A stretch of 64,000 bases of DNA from Daldinia sp. FL1419 (Eukaryota > Ascomycota > Sordariomycetes > Xylariales > Hypoxylaceae). Positions 33,812-45,899 of the stretch are shown piece after piece. Positions within the stretch are counted from its first letter, which is position 1. Each line of letters begins with the position of its first letter. Under the pieces are notes generated by a model. That model worked only from the letters and a program-made list of their open reading frames with translations, was not told the origin of the DNA and made no database searches. The position numbers and the translations under genes are program-made. Where the stretch lies: the NCBI GenBank assembly GCA_025201765.1, contig MU623396.1, positions 124,001 through 188,000 of the forward strand. The letters run 5' to 3'.

Positions 33812-35043
33812 TCAGCATAGCTCCCAGAGGGGTCGCGGAAGGTTAGATCGTACTGGTGGGGTGTGTCCGGTCTTCATTTGCACGTACACTACCTTACGCT
33901 TTGGGTCACCCATGAGGACCGAGCGCGAGTTAAGGCCGTAATAGTCGGAAATGGAATGTGTAATCCATCGTCTAGAATCGTTAGTATCGTTTATATGGTC
34001 TAAATTAGCACACTCGCGTTTCAAAGGCTCGTACCTAAATGCACTGTCCGCATCGTCACCCAAGGCATCGAATATCATACCCTCTTCCTCGGTCTTACCC
34101 TTAGTTCCTCGTCTTGCTTTCTTCCAGCCATCGCGCGTATTACCGTCTCGGCCGACGAATACTATTTCCTCGTCCTCAGTGTCCTCACTTTCTGAGGATG
34201 CAGGTTCCTTGGCAAGTTCTTGTTCGACGAGGTACCGGCGGACGGGTTCTTCGAGTGACCGAACCCAAGTCTTAACAGCGGGGATTTTCTTGGCACGCTG
34301 AAACAATTCGCGGGGCACACGCCCAGCGACGTGGGCATCACCTAGAGTCCTAGTCTGCACCTCCTTACGACGGGCCGCGATGGCTTTCTTCGTTTCGACT
34401 TCGACGCGAACTTGTTTATCCCAGATGACTGCGATTTGATAAGGGACATGGTTTACGGGATGTAACGGACGCGGCTCCCAGTCAAACGGTTGAGGAGGTT
34501 GTGCGTTGGGCACATGCATTAGATGATCTGAGGAAAAGATAAGATGCCCGTATTAGTCTTGCTATTATGCCCCATTCACCCTGCAAAAGCTGGAGTCAAG
34601 TGAATAGGGAGGGGCTGATAGGTGCAAGTACCATTTTCCCAGCGCCGTCGCTGTCGACTGCCCTCCTTGCCCTTTAGGAGTGCCTCTCTTTTACATTGAC
34701 TGTCACGACGGGACGGTGGACGCGGCGGCGGAGCAATAGCGGTAGATTTGGAGCGAGGATCCTGAATTGTGCCGGATGTCTTTCTCGCAGATTCGTGCTC
34801 ATCTAATGGAATCAACAGCGGGGCACCGACGCCTCTGGCAACTGGTGACACATTAAGGGACTCGAGTGCTGAAATCGTCCACGCTTCGATATCGATCCCA
34901 TTAGATGTTGAATGTGTACTAGCAGGGTTCGTATCTGGTAGTTGGTGCGGCGTCTGCTGCTGGTGCTGGTGCTGTTCTTGGTTCGAATTGTTGGTCGAAG
35001 TGGTTAATTCCGGAGGGGGCGGAACAGCGCTATAGATAGCCAT
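33812..35043 (-). CDS. R3H domain protein with R3H-associated N-terminal domain
   Basis: Putative single-strand nucleic acid-binding protein. Exons 34632-35043 and 33812-34527 with a 104-nt intron give 375 residues. The splice joins RRRWEND to HLMHVPNAQPP and then FDWEPRPLHPVNHVPYQIA, the R3H-associated domain seen in fungi. An acidic stretch (SSESEDTEDEEIVFVG) precedes a C-terminal R3H domain containing RWITHSISDYYGLNSRS, with the Arg-x3-His core. The N-terminus is Gln/His/Pro-rich and probably disordered. Start chosen at MAIYSAVPPPPEL; a longer in-frame start 105 nt upstream adds a non-typical hydrophobic leader. Neighbouring genes give no hint of a specific process. Confidence 0.88.
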
Positions 35044-35831
35044 GGCTATTAGGTATGATAACGAAGGGGATATATGAATGCTTGATAAAAGGGAGTAAAT
35101 GTTGGAATGATAATTCAAAATCAGATAATCGTGAATATCATTCAACACTTACCATAGGTGGGCAGGGTTAACCGCTAATAGTGATAATATGTAGAAAAAG
35201 AACCCCCCCCTTTCAGTATGAGGGTAAGAAGAAGGCGATTCATGACACATTAAACTTTGACTCAACATTTTAGCCCGTCTTGGTTCAATTTGGTCCTGTG
35301 AGAGATTATAAGCTCTAGCCAATCAAAACCCTATCGCAAACACGCGCATTACTGGTTGGTCCCACTGCTAGTGCTGCAAGTACCTATCTTGCTATCTTTA
35401 GTGGATGCAGCCGCGGTGTGACTGCTCCGGATCGAATTGCCGGGTAGCTTTAGTTCATGTGCCCCTAATAACCCCTACAAACCCTTACAAGCCCCTACAT
35501 TGGTACATAGTACGTGGCTAAAATTCATCCCAAAAGAGGAACCATGGGGAATGAAATCACCACCTTCCACGCTTTATTCCATGCGTCTTGCGCTGGCAGA
35601 AAGCTATGGTATGATAAGGCGGTTATAAGCCAATTTATCACCTTAGACACACCTAAGAGCGTGTTTTGCTACGTCGTTTCAAAATCGTAATTTTTATTCC
35701 TTTATAAAATGACACACAATTTTAACCAGTTTTAATATCAAAATGAACATGGACATTCTCGTGATCAATAGGTAGTTGTTTGGAGAAACGAGAGTTGGAG
35801 CGAATACTTTTTGCTCTCCCAAGCTAGTAAT
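35044..35831. other. Intergenic region between R3H and PQ-loop genes
   Basis: R3H promoter and PQ-loop 3' flank. A run of eight or nine C residues near 35203-35211 and a small CCCCTACAA/CCCTTACAA repetition near 35463-35500 are the only patterns. Confidence 0.5.
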
Positions 35832-36970
35832 CTAGCGAACACCTGAGCTACCAAGTCCACCAGGGGCTAGAAGAGGCTGGTTCTCTCCCACGCCTTGGAC
35901 ACTTTCGCGGTCTAGAGCACGTTCGATTTCTTCTTGCGTTTCGCCGTAGGCCTGTAAGTGAGCAGAGTACGGTCCCGGCGAAGGTAGGACCCTAGGTGTC
36001 GTGCGTCGGTTATACGGGGGACGTTGTGGTTGCGGAGTAGAGTGACGGCGCTCTTCTTGTGACGGCCACTCGTACGAAATAGCCATAACTAATAAGATAC
36101 CTTGCATAATGGCTGTAAGGACGTATACTCCCCAAGAGCTCCATCCCGCCCAGCCAAGGCGTGCTGCCAAGCTACCAGCAAAAAGAAGTCCGCCAGGGGT
36201 TTGAATGCACATCATCAAAATACTTAGACTGCCAGCATGCTTGATGCGGTATGTAGTCCAGATCTGAGGTATGTATTGGATGGCGGCAAGCACAGCAGAC
36301 ATGATTCCCAGGAAATTCGCCCATGAGCCCAGGTATGAGGGAGCGCCAAACGCAAATGCAGCCGATATGATAACAACTAGTAGTCCGTGAACCAAACATA
36401 GAGCAGCTACGATAACAGCGGTCCTCCAGGTGGGCTGGTCCGGGTCCCGTTCGCAGTCATCGTCCGACAAGTCAGCATCCTCCCTACGGAAGAAGACCAG
36501 AAATAGAACGAGACTGTATAATAGGTCAGCCACAGATCCACGTAAGATTATTCGGGTAAGAACCAACATGATAGCGAAACAAACCCATTGCGTCCCAATC
36601 TGCGCAATCCCGAGTAGTCCGGCAGTACATTCGAAGGGGCTAACTACTTTGCAGCAGGCGACATCGGCTCGCGATTGAGGCAAGGTGAGGATGTTCCCAA
36701 ATTGGGAGTTGGCTGAGGTGACACCGAGTAACACGAAATAGGGAGAGATTCCTTCGGAGGATCCACGAGAGATGATTCGGTAGTGCTGTGTGACGTAGGA
36801 TAGCATGATCCCAATAACAATTAGACTAGACATGAAGGGGTGGTCAGTATCGCAAAGTCCGGTGCAAGATGTAGCTGATGGGTCGGATCCACTAACATGG
36901 AGATAAAGAAGTTGGTGAAGCCGCCCTCGCGGAGCGCGTCGCAGCGGTCTTTGACGAAGAGGGCGTCCAT
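35832..36970 (-). CDS. PQ-loop repeat membrane protein
   Basis: Seven-helix membrane protein of the PQ-loop/SWEET-like class; relatives act in vacuolar cationic amino acid export. Exons 36897-36970 and 35832-36825 (71-nt intron, donor GTTAGT) give 355 residues. The splice yields FFISILIVIGIMLSYVTQHY. Two repeats are visible: SYVTQHYRIISRGSSEGIS, in which the proline of PQ is replaced by Thr, and QYIPQIWTTYRIKHAGSLS, with a proper PQ. Strongly hydrophobic segments separate them. The C-terminal 90 residues are Pro/Arg/Ser-rich and cytosolic-looking. The start MDALFVKDRCDALREGG is well placed. Substrate unknown. Confidence 0.88.
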
Positions 36971-37759
36971 GATGGCAACTTTCTGCGTAAAATTTCTGAT
37001 GCTGAATGGACGCAAAGGACCGGAAAACGCCAGGAGCAATTTAGCTCCTAAAACGGATAATCGTCGAAGTAGTCAAGGTAAGGAGTAGGCCAACCTGAGC
37101 TGACCAACCGATCGGAATAGAATGCGAATGAATAAAATGCGTCCGTCACGCCAGTAGTAGATAGTCTACTTACTATCTAACATGACGGATCAGGACTCGA
37201 CCCTTTAATGCAGTTGCGATTGTTTTTATTGTTTTCCCAAGGTCTAGGAGTCTAGGGTTGAAGATGGATGCTTCGATTTTACGTCGAACCTCAGGTCAGG
37301 AACAAGTCATGATAGGCGACCTATCAGCAGCGACCCTGACTGCCTAGAATCTGGGGCATGTGATAGGATGCAGGCGGAAGCTGCGTGGCGGGACCCAAAG
37401 CTAACCCCTGCATCGGAAACCTGATAGTAAAGCGAGCTAGCGTGGGTATATTTTGACGGTAAAAGCGGCTGTCAGATACAAGCAATGGTAGTATCTTGCT
37501 AACGTAGATACTTAGGTACTTAACTACATACTTGGGTACCTACTAAGGTACCCGCTCTTTATTTAGTGGATTATAGTGGAACCTTATACGTGAAAATCAC
37601 CTAGCTCCAGTTCCGTCAATATTGATGGATAATTATCATATCATCAATTTTATCATTTAGGCCCCTTTTACCATTCCGCCCTAAAATTCCAGAAGGCGTA
37701 TGGAATAATAACTCAAATGCCGCAGAAATGAGAAGTCACAAATCAGAAAACTCTCCGGG
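36971..37759. other. Shared promoter region of divergent PQ-loop and WD-repeat genes
   Basis: No gene. A cluster of TAGGTAC/GGTACCTA motifs lies at 37509-37551. Confidence 0.55.
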
Positions 37760-39103
37760 ATGGATCAAAAAGAGGTGCCTCCTCATAATAACAAGGTAGA
37801 ACTTGTAGCCTCGACCGGGGATATAACACAACGTCCCGGGAATGCAGACGATGGACTTCAGGGCTACTTCGAAACAGCCCAATGGGCTGCGGACGGTACT
37901 GCGCTCTTGACATCCTCCTCTTCAAACTTAATATCCGGGTACATCGTGCCCGAGGACCTGCTCTCCCCCACAGCTAGCCGACCCCTCAAACTCACACCCC
38001 AGGCCACCATCCAGCTCCCGGAACCGAGCAATGTCTTAGCTGGGGCACCGTACTTCCGGCTCACTGAGCCCTGGACGCAGCAGCTCCTCGTCTCGAGCCG
38101 GGACCACCCTATACATCTCTTTTATCTAGCCTCCTCGTCTGCATCTTCGTCCCCATCCCCGGCATCCAGTTATCCCCTAACCCAAGCCCGCTCTGAGACC
38201 TTCCTCACCGCTACTGCCCTCATCTGGCCATCCCCCGGCACGCACTTCATCACCGGCAGCCGTAACCTCCTAGCGCGCTTCGATGTGACCCGCACAGGCG
38301 AGGAGCCCATCCTCCGCATCAAGACCATCCCCTCGGAGCGGCACTTATCCAAGGGCGGCGGCGTCGGCATGCGCGGCACCATCTCCTCACTCGCCGCGCA
38401 GCCTCCCGACGCGAACTATGCCAGTCTGGTCGCAGCCGGCACTTGGACACGCTGGGTCGGTCTCTACGACTTCGCGCAAGCCGGATCCTGCGCCGCAACA
38501 TGGAGTGTCGCCAGTGCCGCGACCACGGAAGCCCGTATCGGTGGCGACGGCATCACGCAGACGATATGGAGTCCATGCGGTCGATATCTACTCCTCGGCG
38601 AGCGCAAATCAACTGGCATACTGGTCTACGATGTGCGCGTAACGGGGAAACTCCTCGGATGGTTATCCGGCCGCGAAGCACTTGGTAACCAGCGAATTAG
38701 CTGTGACGTATTTCCCGGCTCGGACGGTAGCGGAGAAGGGAGTTTCGAAGTATGGTCCGGGACGACAGACGGGGCGGTAAAAATGTGGGAAGGCGTTGGG
38801 ACACGCGAGGGCACGCATGAGCCGGCGTGGAGTTGGGATGCTGCTCGGAAGTCGACCGTAGGAAGCACGTGTGTGCATCAAAGCGGTACTGTAGTTGCTA
38901 CTTGTTCCGGATCCTGGGAGTTTCCCGACGAGGATAGTAAGAATACCTCCGAAGTTTCGTCGCAAAATAGTAGCGATAACGAGGAAAGTGATAGTAGTTG
39001 TAGCGATGCTTCGGGGCCCGCATCACCTTGGATGCGCAGACGAAACAAGGAAAGCAGCTTGGAGATATGGAGTATATTAAGCGGTGCAGAAGCAGAGCCC
39101 TAA
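37760..39103 (+). CDS. WRAP53/TCAB1-like WD repeat protein
   Basis: WD40 beta-propeller protein of 447 residues, single exon. The order of features matches the WRAP53/TCAB1 family (telomerase and small Cajal-body RNP factor in animals; the yeast relative is Swt21): AQWAADGTALLTSSSSN, a segment ending LLVSSRDHPIHLF, then GTISSLAAQP, AAGTWTRWVGLYD, a TIWSPCGRYLLLGERKS repeat, LLGWLSGREALGNQRISCDV and GTTDGAVKMWEG. The C-terminus is acidic and serine-rich (SQNSSDNEESDSSCS) and ends before WSILSGAEAEP. Function in filamentous fungi is inferred from the family only. It is divergent from the PQ-loop gene and convergent with the Zip2-like gene (273 nt apart). Confidence 0.8.
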   Translation: MDQKEVPPHNNKVELVASTGDITQRPGNADDGLQGYFETAQWAADGTALLTSSSSNLISGYIVPEDLLSPTASRPLKLTPQATIQLPEPSNVLAGAPYFRLTEPWTQQLLVSSRDHPIHLFYLASSSASSSPSPASSYPLTQARSETFLTATALIWPSPGTHFITGSRNLLARFDVTRTGEEPILRIKTIPSERHLSKGGGVGMRGTISSLAAQPPDANYASLVAAGTWTRWVGLYDFAQAGSCAATWSVASAATTEARIGGDGITQTIWSPCGRYLLLGERKSTGILVYDVRVTGKLLGWLSGREALGNQRISCDVFPGSDGSGEGSFEVWSGTTDGAVKMWEGVGTREGTHEPAWSWDAARKSTVGSTCVHQSGTVVATCSGSWEFPDEDSKNTSEVSSQNSSDNEESDSSCSDASGPASPWMRRRNKESSLEIWSILSGAEAEP

Positions 39104-39376
39104 AAAGACGCATAACAGACTAAACGACAATGATGTCCACAGGTGAATCATATATGAAACCATATATTCAATATCACTCGGCGTGAGCTAGGGAGTCCTT
39201 GAAACTGGATATCATATTCCCACATTTATATGAAGCTATCTGAAGCAGCGGAGTGCCTAGCCAATTTCTTCTAATCCTTAGCCAGATCTCTCTTCCTTGT
39301 CGCAATTACCATATCAGCTCAAAGATTGCCTCGCGTGAAAAGCAATACATCAAGCACAGATTAAGCAGTCCCTCAA

Positions 39377-42160
39377 TCAACCCCACGGTGCCTCTAGAGT
39401 CTCATTGACCCGATTCAATACTCTTTCCCCGCCCATCAGATCTAGAAACGCCTGGACTCTCTCGACTGGCGTCATTTTGATAAATGCCGGAAGCCCGTAT
39501 CTATTGTGCTGTTCTTCAGGGACGTCTTCGGATGCCTTAAGCCGCCCAAGTATAGCTTGTGCGGCATACGCATTTATACCAGCTCGCCTTAAAAATAACT
39601 CCCATAGTGTTTCCTCCTGGATAAGAAAATCTTTGAAAACAGAGACATCAATTGCACACCGAGCCAGAAAAGAGAGCACCCATTTGACAAGCGTATCATT
39701 ACCGCCACCTACATAATAAACCTGAAGATTCATGTCTAACCCAGTAGCGAAGCCGACAAAGTCAGCGTAGCCTGCACATTCAGAAGGAGTGAGATGTCGA
39801 GCCGTCTCATCAATCCGATTTCCTTCCGATATAAGGACAATAAGGTGTTCATACCTAAGCGCAACGCTACTGACACGTTCCCGAATCGTCGAAAGGCCTT
39901 TCTGGCCCGGACGTGGCTTTTGTATAGCTTTGAGTAATGTAGTGATTACGATTCCAACTGCAGGCGAAACGATTATATCCGCTTCAGCGGCCAGGGGCGA
40001 CGCAACCGGCGATCTAGACACTGAATTAAGATTCCATATTAGAGAATTCCAGCGCTCGAAATCACGTTCGATTATTTCAATACTTGGACAAAATTTATCG
40101 AGGCGGGAGAATATTCCTCGTTCAAGCGTAAGTGCCTTAATTATTTTTATATCCGGAAACCTCAAAGGCAATGGTGGATAGATAGCAGAAACTACTGGCT
40201 CCTTCTCTAGCATCGGCTTTTGCATAACCGTTTCCTCTAGTCGATTGGTCGGGGAATTGATCAAAGCAGCTCCTGTTTTAGCGACATCTGCCTGCCTAGT
40301 AAAGCTTGGAAAGAATGAACTTTTCAAAATTTTCTGCCGTTTCGCGGTACGGAAATCGACATAGTTTGATAGTAGGGTTGACGTGGATGAAACATCATTG
40401 CAGCTGAGAAGAAGGCTAGGGAGTTGACCCTGTTCATCTAGTGAGGCTTGGTATGATGATGTTGTCCTTTGGATATTGGCTACGTCGGCTAGTTTGGCCA
40501 GAGAAGTCGACTCTTCCAAATCGTTAAGTTCTAGTCGTCTCTTTCTTAATAATGATTCAATCGCGGTTTGCTCCCTCAAAACATGAGCTGGTTCTTGTTC
40601 TTCTTCGTCCACTTCTTGAAGCACGGCAAGGCCGGGCTGCTTCCAAACGTAGTCCTCACTTGTTGGTATCTTGGAAGGGTCTGGGAAATCGAGCAAGGAT
40701 TTTGCGGTACCATCATCTGCAATCATCTCACTCAAAGATACATGAGCTATTTTAGACGGAAAAGGAGACCAACGAAGCTCTCGTTCTACCTGTGGATTCT
40801 TCGGCCACCGGGGTACATTAAGGGACTCGCTTGTTTCCCTTATGTATGCTAGCTGTAATACGGGGTTTGGCGATGTTCCTTTCCAGCCCGGTTCGGGTAT
40901 CGAGAAATCCATTGCAGGGATCTCTATTCGAGCCGTCGCATCTGCAGCCTGTAGTCTTTCCTGATCTATCTTTCTCTTGACGATTTTGGATTTTTCCTCC
41001 AAAACAGCCATAATGTCGCTGCCAAACATTCTATCCGAAACTTCTAGTCTTTCAGGATCTATTGTTTCCGATGACTCCTTGTCGAATGCATGGTCGATGT
41101 CTATGCCCCTAGCCATGTCCACTACATCTATAGCTAGGTCAGACGATGGAGGTAATGAATTAATTGGGGTTAAGGGACCCTCAATCTTTATTGAGTCAAT
41201 CTTCAGCTCCCCCGTGTTTAGTAACGTAAGGCCATCTGATGGGGTCACAGGAAGAGAGTCGAGATCAGATAACAGGGATATTTCTGGATGCTGATCATTT
41301 TCTTGGAATAAACCCGCTTCAGCCTTGACTAAATCGTCATCAAGCAGAGTGCTTGGATCTGATGACACGGGTATCTCGCACACTGCATTATCAGGGACGA
41401 AGTACTCTTCTTCCTGTGGACATGGGCTAAGAGGGGGTGTAAGGGCCAATGCTCGAAGAACCTAGCGATGTAATTAGTAACAAGTGAGTATATGTAGGTA
41501 TGAATTCATTCGTTAGATATTTACCCTCTGACAAGAAAACCTTTCAAGTAATTCTTCGTGTTTGTCCCTTGTCCATGTATCCTTCAACATGCGGGAAAGA
41601 TAAATCAGTGCCTTTTTCGAAATGTCGATTTTCTCATCTTGGATTTCCTTGATGATTTTCAAGTTATATTGATACGATGAGCTTGGAAATTCCAGGCTCT
41701 CGTCGTTTAAGACATTAAGCGGCTCCAATGGAACACTTTTCAGATCTACGTCGGCTCGTCTCAGTTGTCGTATAGATCGAGCCAGTTCGCGACAGTCGTA
41801 TTCGGGATCGCTTAGAAGTAAAGGCGGTTCTAATTTTAAGTCTGTAAAGTTCACAGAGCTAGGGTATCCGAACTTGTAGCTATCCCCGCGCCCTAAGGTT
41901 GTAACCTGGCTCAGTAGTTCAAAAGACTCCTTGGACACACCATCAATCTGCTCTGTCCTGGGGATGAGGAACGGGATATGTAGCTGTGCAAGAGAGGCAT
42001 TGCCAACGAACTCGTTACCCAGTAGCTGGTTACCCTGTTTTTGCACACTTTCCAGTAAATAGGAAACGTGGAAACGAGAATCGGCTGAGAGCCCATTCAC
42101 GCGTGCATACTCATCAGGTTCCTGATTATAACTGTCCACAAAGGATTCTTGAAAATCCAT
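39377..42160 (-). CDS. ZIP2: Zip2/SHOC1-like XPF-family meiotic protein
   Basis: Exons 41525-42160 and 39377-41461 (63-nt intron, donor GTAAAT, branch TTACTAAT) give 906 residues. The N-terminal two thirds is acidic, low in conservation and probably disordered. The C-terminal 270 residues look like a catalytically dead XPF-type nuclease fold (ADIIVSPAVGIVITTLLKA, YEHLIVLISEGN, LDMNLQVYYVGGGNDTLVKW) followed by helix-hairpin-helix-like RRAGINAYAAQAILGRL. This layout is that of Zip2/SHOC1, a ZMM protein that with Spo16 stabilises crossover intermediates. No ERKxxxD active-site motif is present. The match is from fold pattern and motif rather than close identity, so the symbol is tentative. Confidence 0.65.
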
Positions 42161-43027
42161 ATTTGTAAAGGCAGGGTAAATACCTACCTCCTAACCTAGG
42201 TAAGTATTGCTTAAAACATATGGTTATTATGTTAGGGGTAATATTGAGTATAGATGGTTTAATTCCAGGGTAATGTTTGAAGCAGATCAAGAAGATTGTG
42301 ATACAAAACAAAGGAATACTTTAATTTGAACGAACATATGCCGGCAGGAGCAGGGGACTGAAAATGAATAATTATAGGCAAGAACTACCTCCACAAGTAG
42401 GTACTTACCTCCTAAAACATGTATATATAATAGAATTAATGATTTTGGAAGCTTCACTAGCTATGGGCGACTTCCTTAACGATAAACATCAAGTACCTAC
42501 AAGTGTGTACCTACCTACCTAAGGTACCTAGATTATATAAGGTACGTATATGCAAGTGTCACGTTATAATTTAAAGTCTCTATACTCGGAATATATCATG
42601 TAAAGGAAATCCGGCTAACGATTTCGCCCTTAATGCATCCCTAGATCGAACTTGCTCTCACATCACCCGGCGACTTATATCATGGAAATGACCAAATAAA
42701 AATCTTATGGCCGGCCAGTGTGTCAGATTTCAAAAGTGGAAGCTATGTGCATCCCAAAGACTGATATAATACTACAGCAACTAGTTAATAATGAGCCACT
42801 AGTTTAGCAAAGGAATATTATCAATGACATGCGCATACGGGATAGTCTACACGGGTAGTCGGCTTTCTTAGTGCTTTGTTACCTTCTTAGGAGTCCAGAT
42901 GCCCAGAATTCCTCACCAAATCTACTCAATGCAACGACCAAATGACCAATCCTAATAAAATCATGTCATTCTGTCTTAAAGTCTTGCTGTTTGATATCTT
43001 AGGCTAAGCTATTCGATCTATACTGTA
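42161..43027. other. Intergenic region between Zip2-like and tetraspan genes (divergent)
   Basis: Shared promoter region, rich in TACCTA/TAGGTA copies (42180-42206, 42400-42412, 42508-42530). No coding sequence seen. Confidence 0.5.
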
Positions 43028-43707
43028 ATGCTGATATCAGGACTCGTCGCCCGTGGGGCCCCTACATTTCCAAGGTTCCTAATCTATACCAAAGCTACTC
43101 TGATCCTTCTCTCGACTATCGTCCTCTCGCTAGCTTCCTATGCGCTATCCATTCAGAATAGTACTAGCCATTATGACTTTGGAGCCCCGGAATATCTTGT
43201 CTTTCTAGTAAGATATCCTTTCTTACTTGACGTCCTTCCAGTATTAACAAAGGTCTTAAATAGGCGGTATTTACGTGGCTCGTCTACGGTGTCCCATTAG
43301 CCATCGAACTCGAGGCACCCCGGTTCTACTACCGAATAGTCGCATTAGGTGCCTTTTCCCTCAACTCTATCTTCTGGTTGACAGGATGGGCCTGGAGCGC
43401 GTATTGGGCCTCGTATAGCCTCTCATATGATGATAGTTCCGAAGAGAGTAGGGAACACGAATTGTCGGCTACATTCGGATCTGTAATGGGAGCCTGTGCG
43501 GGTTTGGGGGCTCTCATTTGGATACTTTCTCTCGCTGAGCTCGGTTTCTTTTGCCACTTTGCGCTGAAAAGTTACGATCCCGTGTATCTCGATAACGCGA
43601 GAACCGAGCAGGCTCGTCTGCCTCGATACGAAGTTCAGACCCCTGGTCCCTCTCAACGGAGTTATACTATGCAGACGCTAGATGGAGGAAAACCTCGGTT
43701 CAGTTAG
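43028..43707 (+). CDS. MARVEL-like four-helix membrane protein
   Basis: Exons 43028-43207 and 43264-43707 (56-nt intron starting GTAAGA) give 207 residues. Four hydrophobic segments: ATLILLSTIVLSLASYAL, VFLAVFTWLVYGVPLAI (formed across the splice), VALGAFSLNSIFWLTGWAWS and ACAGLGALIWILSLAELGFF. They are spaced as in fungal MARVEL-domain proteins. The C-terminal tail is short and polar. No precise function is known; family members act at plasma-membrane microdomains or vesicles. It is a small accessory gene with no obvious partner nearby. Confidence 0.75.
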
Positions 43708-44685
43708 AGCGATTATTCTTCAATGCGGAATAAGGGCACCGTCTTGCTGGCCAAGTGCCTGCTATAAACTCTACCTGTGTGCGCTTAAATACTTAAATTG
43801 GGTATACCTGATCTATTCAATGTGAACTCAAATGATTTTATTATTCATATTACCTATGACTACCTAGGTACCTACCTATTAAAACAAGATCTTTCAATGT
43901 AGAAATTCAGACAGTTTAGAAAGATCTGAGATTGCTAACGGTGATATATCGGTGTTTTGATGCTTAGATAATTATATTTACGCTGTCTGTATAGATCTGC
44001 ATACCGAAGCATTGGCTCCACTGGATTATGCTATCAATATTCCACTTCTCTTGATTTTCGATGGGATAAGTAGCCCTTCATTTGCAGTGACGACCCCACA
44101 AGTACCTACATGTATGAAATAATCACGGCGCACGTAAAATGAACCAATAAAATCCTTATGTATAAGAAGGTATGCAAGCACGGGTTCGAATAGCCTTGCG
44201 CGTCATATCCACAGAATATTAGCAAGATCGGATAGCGTAGATTAATGATGCATTAATAATTGCCCGACGGAGATGAAGTGGGGACTATAAAACACCATAG
44301 AAAAAGGGGGGGAAAGGAGAAGTTAATGAACTGCCGGTAGGTGGGGAATCCGACACTCCGGCCTCGGGGATAGTTTTGCAATCACTACAAGACCACGACA
44401 GGCTAAACGCAGTACCGTCCGACTTTACCGAAACCCCGACCATTCGCCTATCCCTACCTGTCTTCTTTCCTTACCCTATCATCAATTAAGGTTAACTAAT
44501 TATTTTACTCCACCCAGACGGGATCTTACATGTATAAAGGGATATAACTATCTGTAGTATCATACTATTTAATCATCGTGTCGTCTTAACATCAACATCT
44601 AACTTTTCTTTTCTAGGGATTTTGTTATACTAGAGTTTTACATCCTATTTTCTTACATAGGAAGAAAGGAAACAAGATAGGTACT
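43708..44685. other. Intergenic region upstream of the FAH hydrolase gene
   Basis: No gene. TACCTAGGTACCTACCTA at 43863-43880. A T-loop-like GGTTCGAATAG near 44186 has no matching tRNA stems. The last 150 nt are the presumed promoter, with TGTATAAAG near 44532. Confidence 0.5.
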
Positions 44686-45899
44686 ATGCCGGCCTTTTCT
44701 GTAAGTAATCACCCCTCAATATTTTAGCCAACCAATCCCGTTGCGTCCTACTTAGGAGGTACATACCTCAAGTACCCTTCTACTACACCTTGACTTATAC
44801 GTGTATTCGTCTCACTAACCCCTCTTACAGAGACTTGTTCGTTTTCTAGCCAAGAATGGCAAAACATACTATGGTGATGCTATCTTGCCGGAGGGAGTAA
44901 CAGACATCGCCAAGACCAAGAAAGCACGTGTCATTAAGGGTGATATTTTTGGCAAACATGAAGTTACCGATCAGATTGCGGACGTCCGACTACTTCTAGC
45001 ACCCCTCGCGTTGGAGGATGTAAGGACGGTCCGTTGCTTGGGTCTTAACTACGCGCTGCACGCAAAAGAGGTCAGTCTATCGTCCATCTAATCTACGCGA
45101 CAGTTGGAATTGGAGTACTGAGACATTTTTAGGCCAGCCTTCCCATACCGAAATACCCGGTTTTATTCGTAAGTCGACCCTTTTCATATATACGTGAGAT
45201 GTTAGGCATATATAGAGCCGCATGCTGAACTCACCGAACAGTACAAGCCAGTCACCTCTCTATCAGGGCCCACAGATCCCATCCCCATTCACCCAATTGC
45301 GCAAGAGGAAAAAGGGTTGGACTATGAAGTTGAATTAGTCGTCATCATCGGAAAGGAGGCTAAAGACGTATCAGAAGCTGAGGCGCTCGACTATGTACTC
45401 GGCTATGCTGTCGGAAACGACGTCTCCCACCGTGATTGGCAGATCGCGCGTGGTGGTGGCCAGTGGTCGCTAGGTAAGGGGTTTGACGGCTGGGCACCAT
45501 ATGGACCGGGCATCGTCACCGGCAATATCATCAAAGACCCACAGACGCTCCAGATCAGCACCAGGGTAAATGGGCAGACAGTGCAGGTAAGCAATCGAAA
45601 CGAGCGTCGATGCGGGGGTGGGGATTTAGTGGATTAGACCCAGGAGCTGACGTGAAATCTAGGAGAGTAACACAGCCGATCAGATCTTTAATGTTAGGCA
45701 AACCATCTCGTTCCTCAGTAGGGGCCACACACTACTTCCGGGTGATCTCATCTGGACAGGAACGCCATCAGGTGTTGGAATGGGTCGCAAACCGCAGTTG
45801 TGGCTTAAAGATGGTGATATTGTTGAGGTCGAGTTGGAGGGCGTCGGGATCGTGGCAAACAGAGTCGAGTTCCTCAAGGAAGACTCTGCGAAATTGTAG
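44686..45899 (+). CDS. Fumarylacetoacetate hydrolase (FAH) family protein
   Basis: Metal-dependent hydrolase or decarboxylase of the FAH/FAHD1 superfamily (relatives: fumarylpyruvate hydrolase, oxaloacetate decarboxylase, 2-hydroxyhepta-2,4-diene-dioate isomerase). Exons 44686-44700, 44831-45070, 45133-45168, 45242-45586 and 45663-45899 give 290 residues. Signature parts: VRCLGLNYALHAKE, DYEVELVVIIGKEA (metal-binding acidic residues about 123-127), YAVGNDVSHRDWQ, GKGFDGWAPYGPGIV, then LLPGDLIWTGTPSGVG and VEVELEGVGIVANRV near the end. Exon 1 is 15 nt and exon 3 only 36 nt. These tiny exons are easily missed, so unspliced reading fragments the gene. It may act in aromatic acid breakdown, but no ring-cleavage dioxygenase is in the window. 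Confidence 0.9.

Noticed and set aside
44180..44200. T-loop-like GGTTCGAATAG suggesting a tRNA
   Set aside because: No acceptor, D or anticodon stems can be paired around it.
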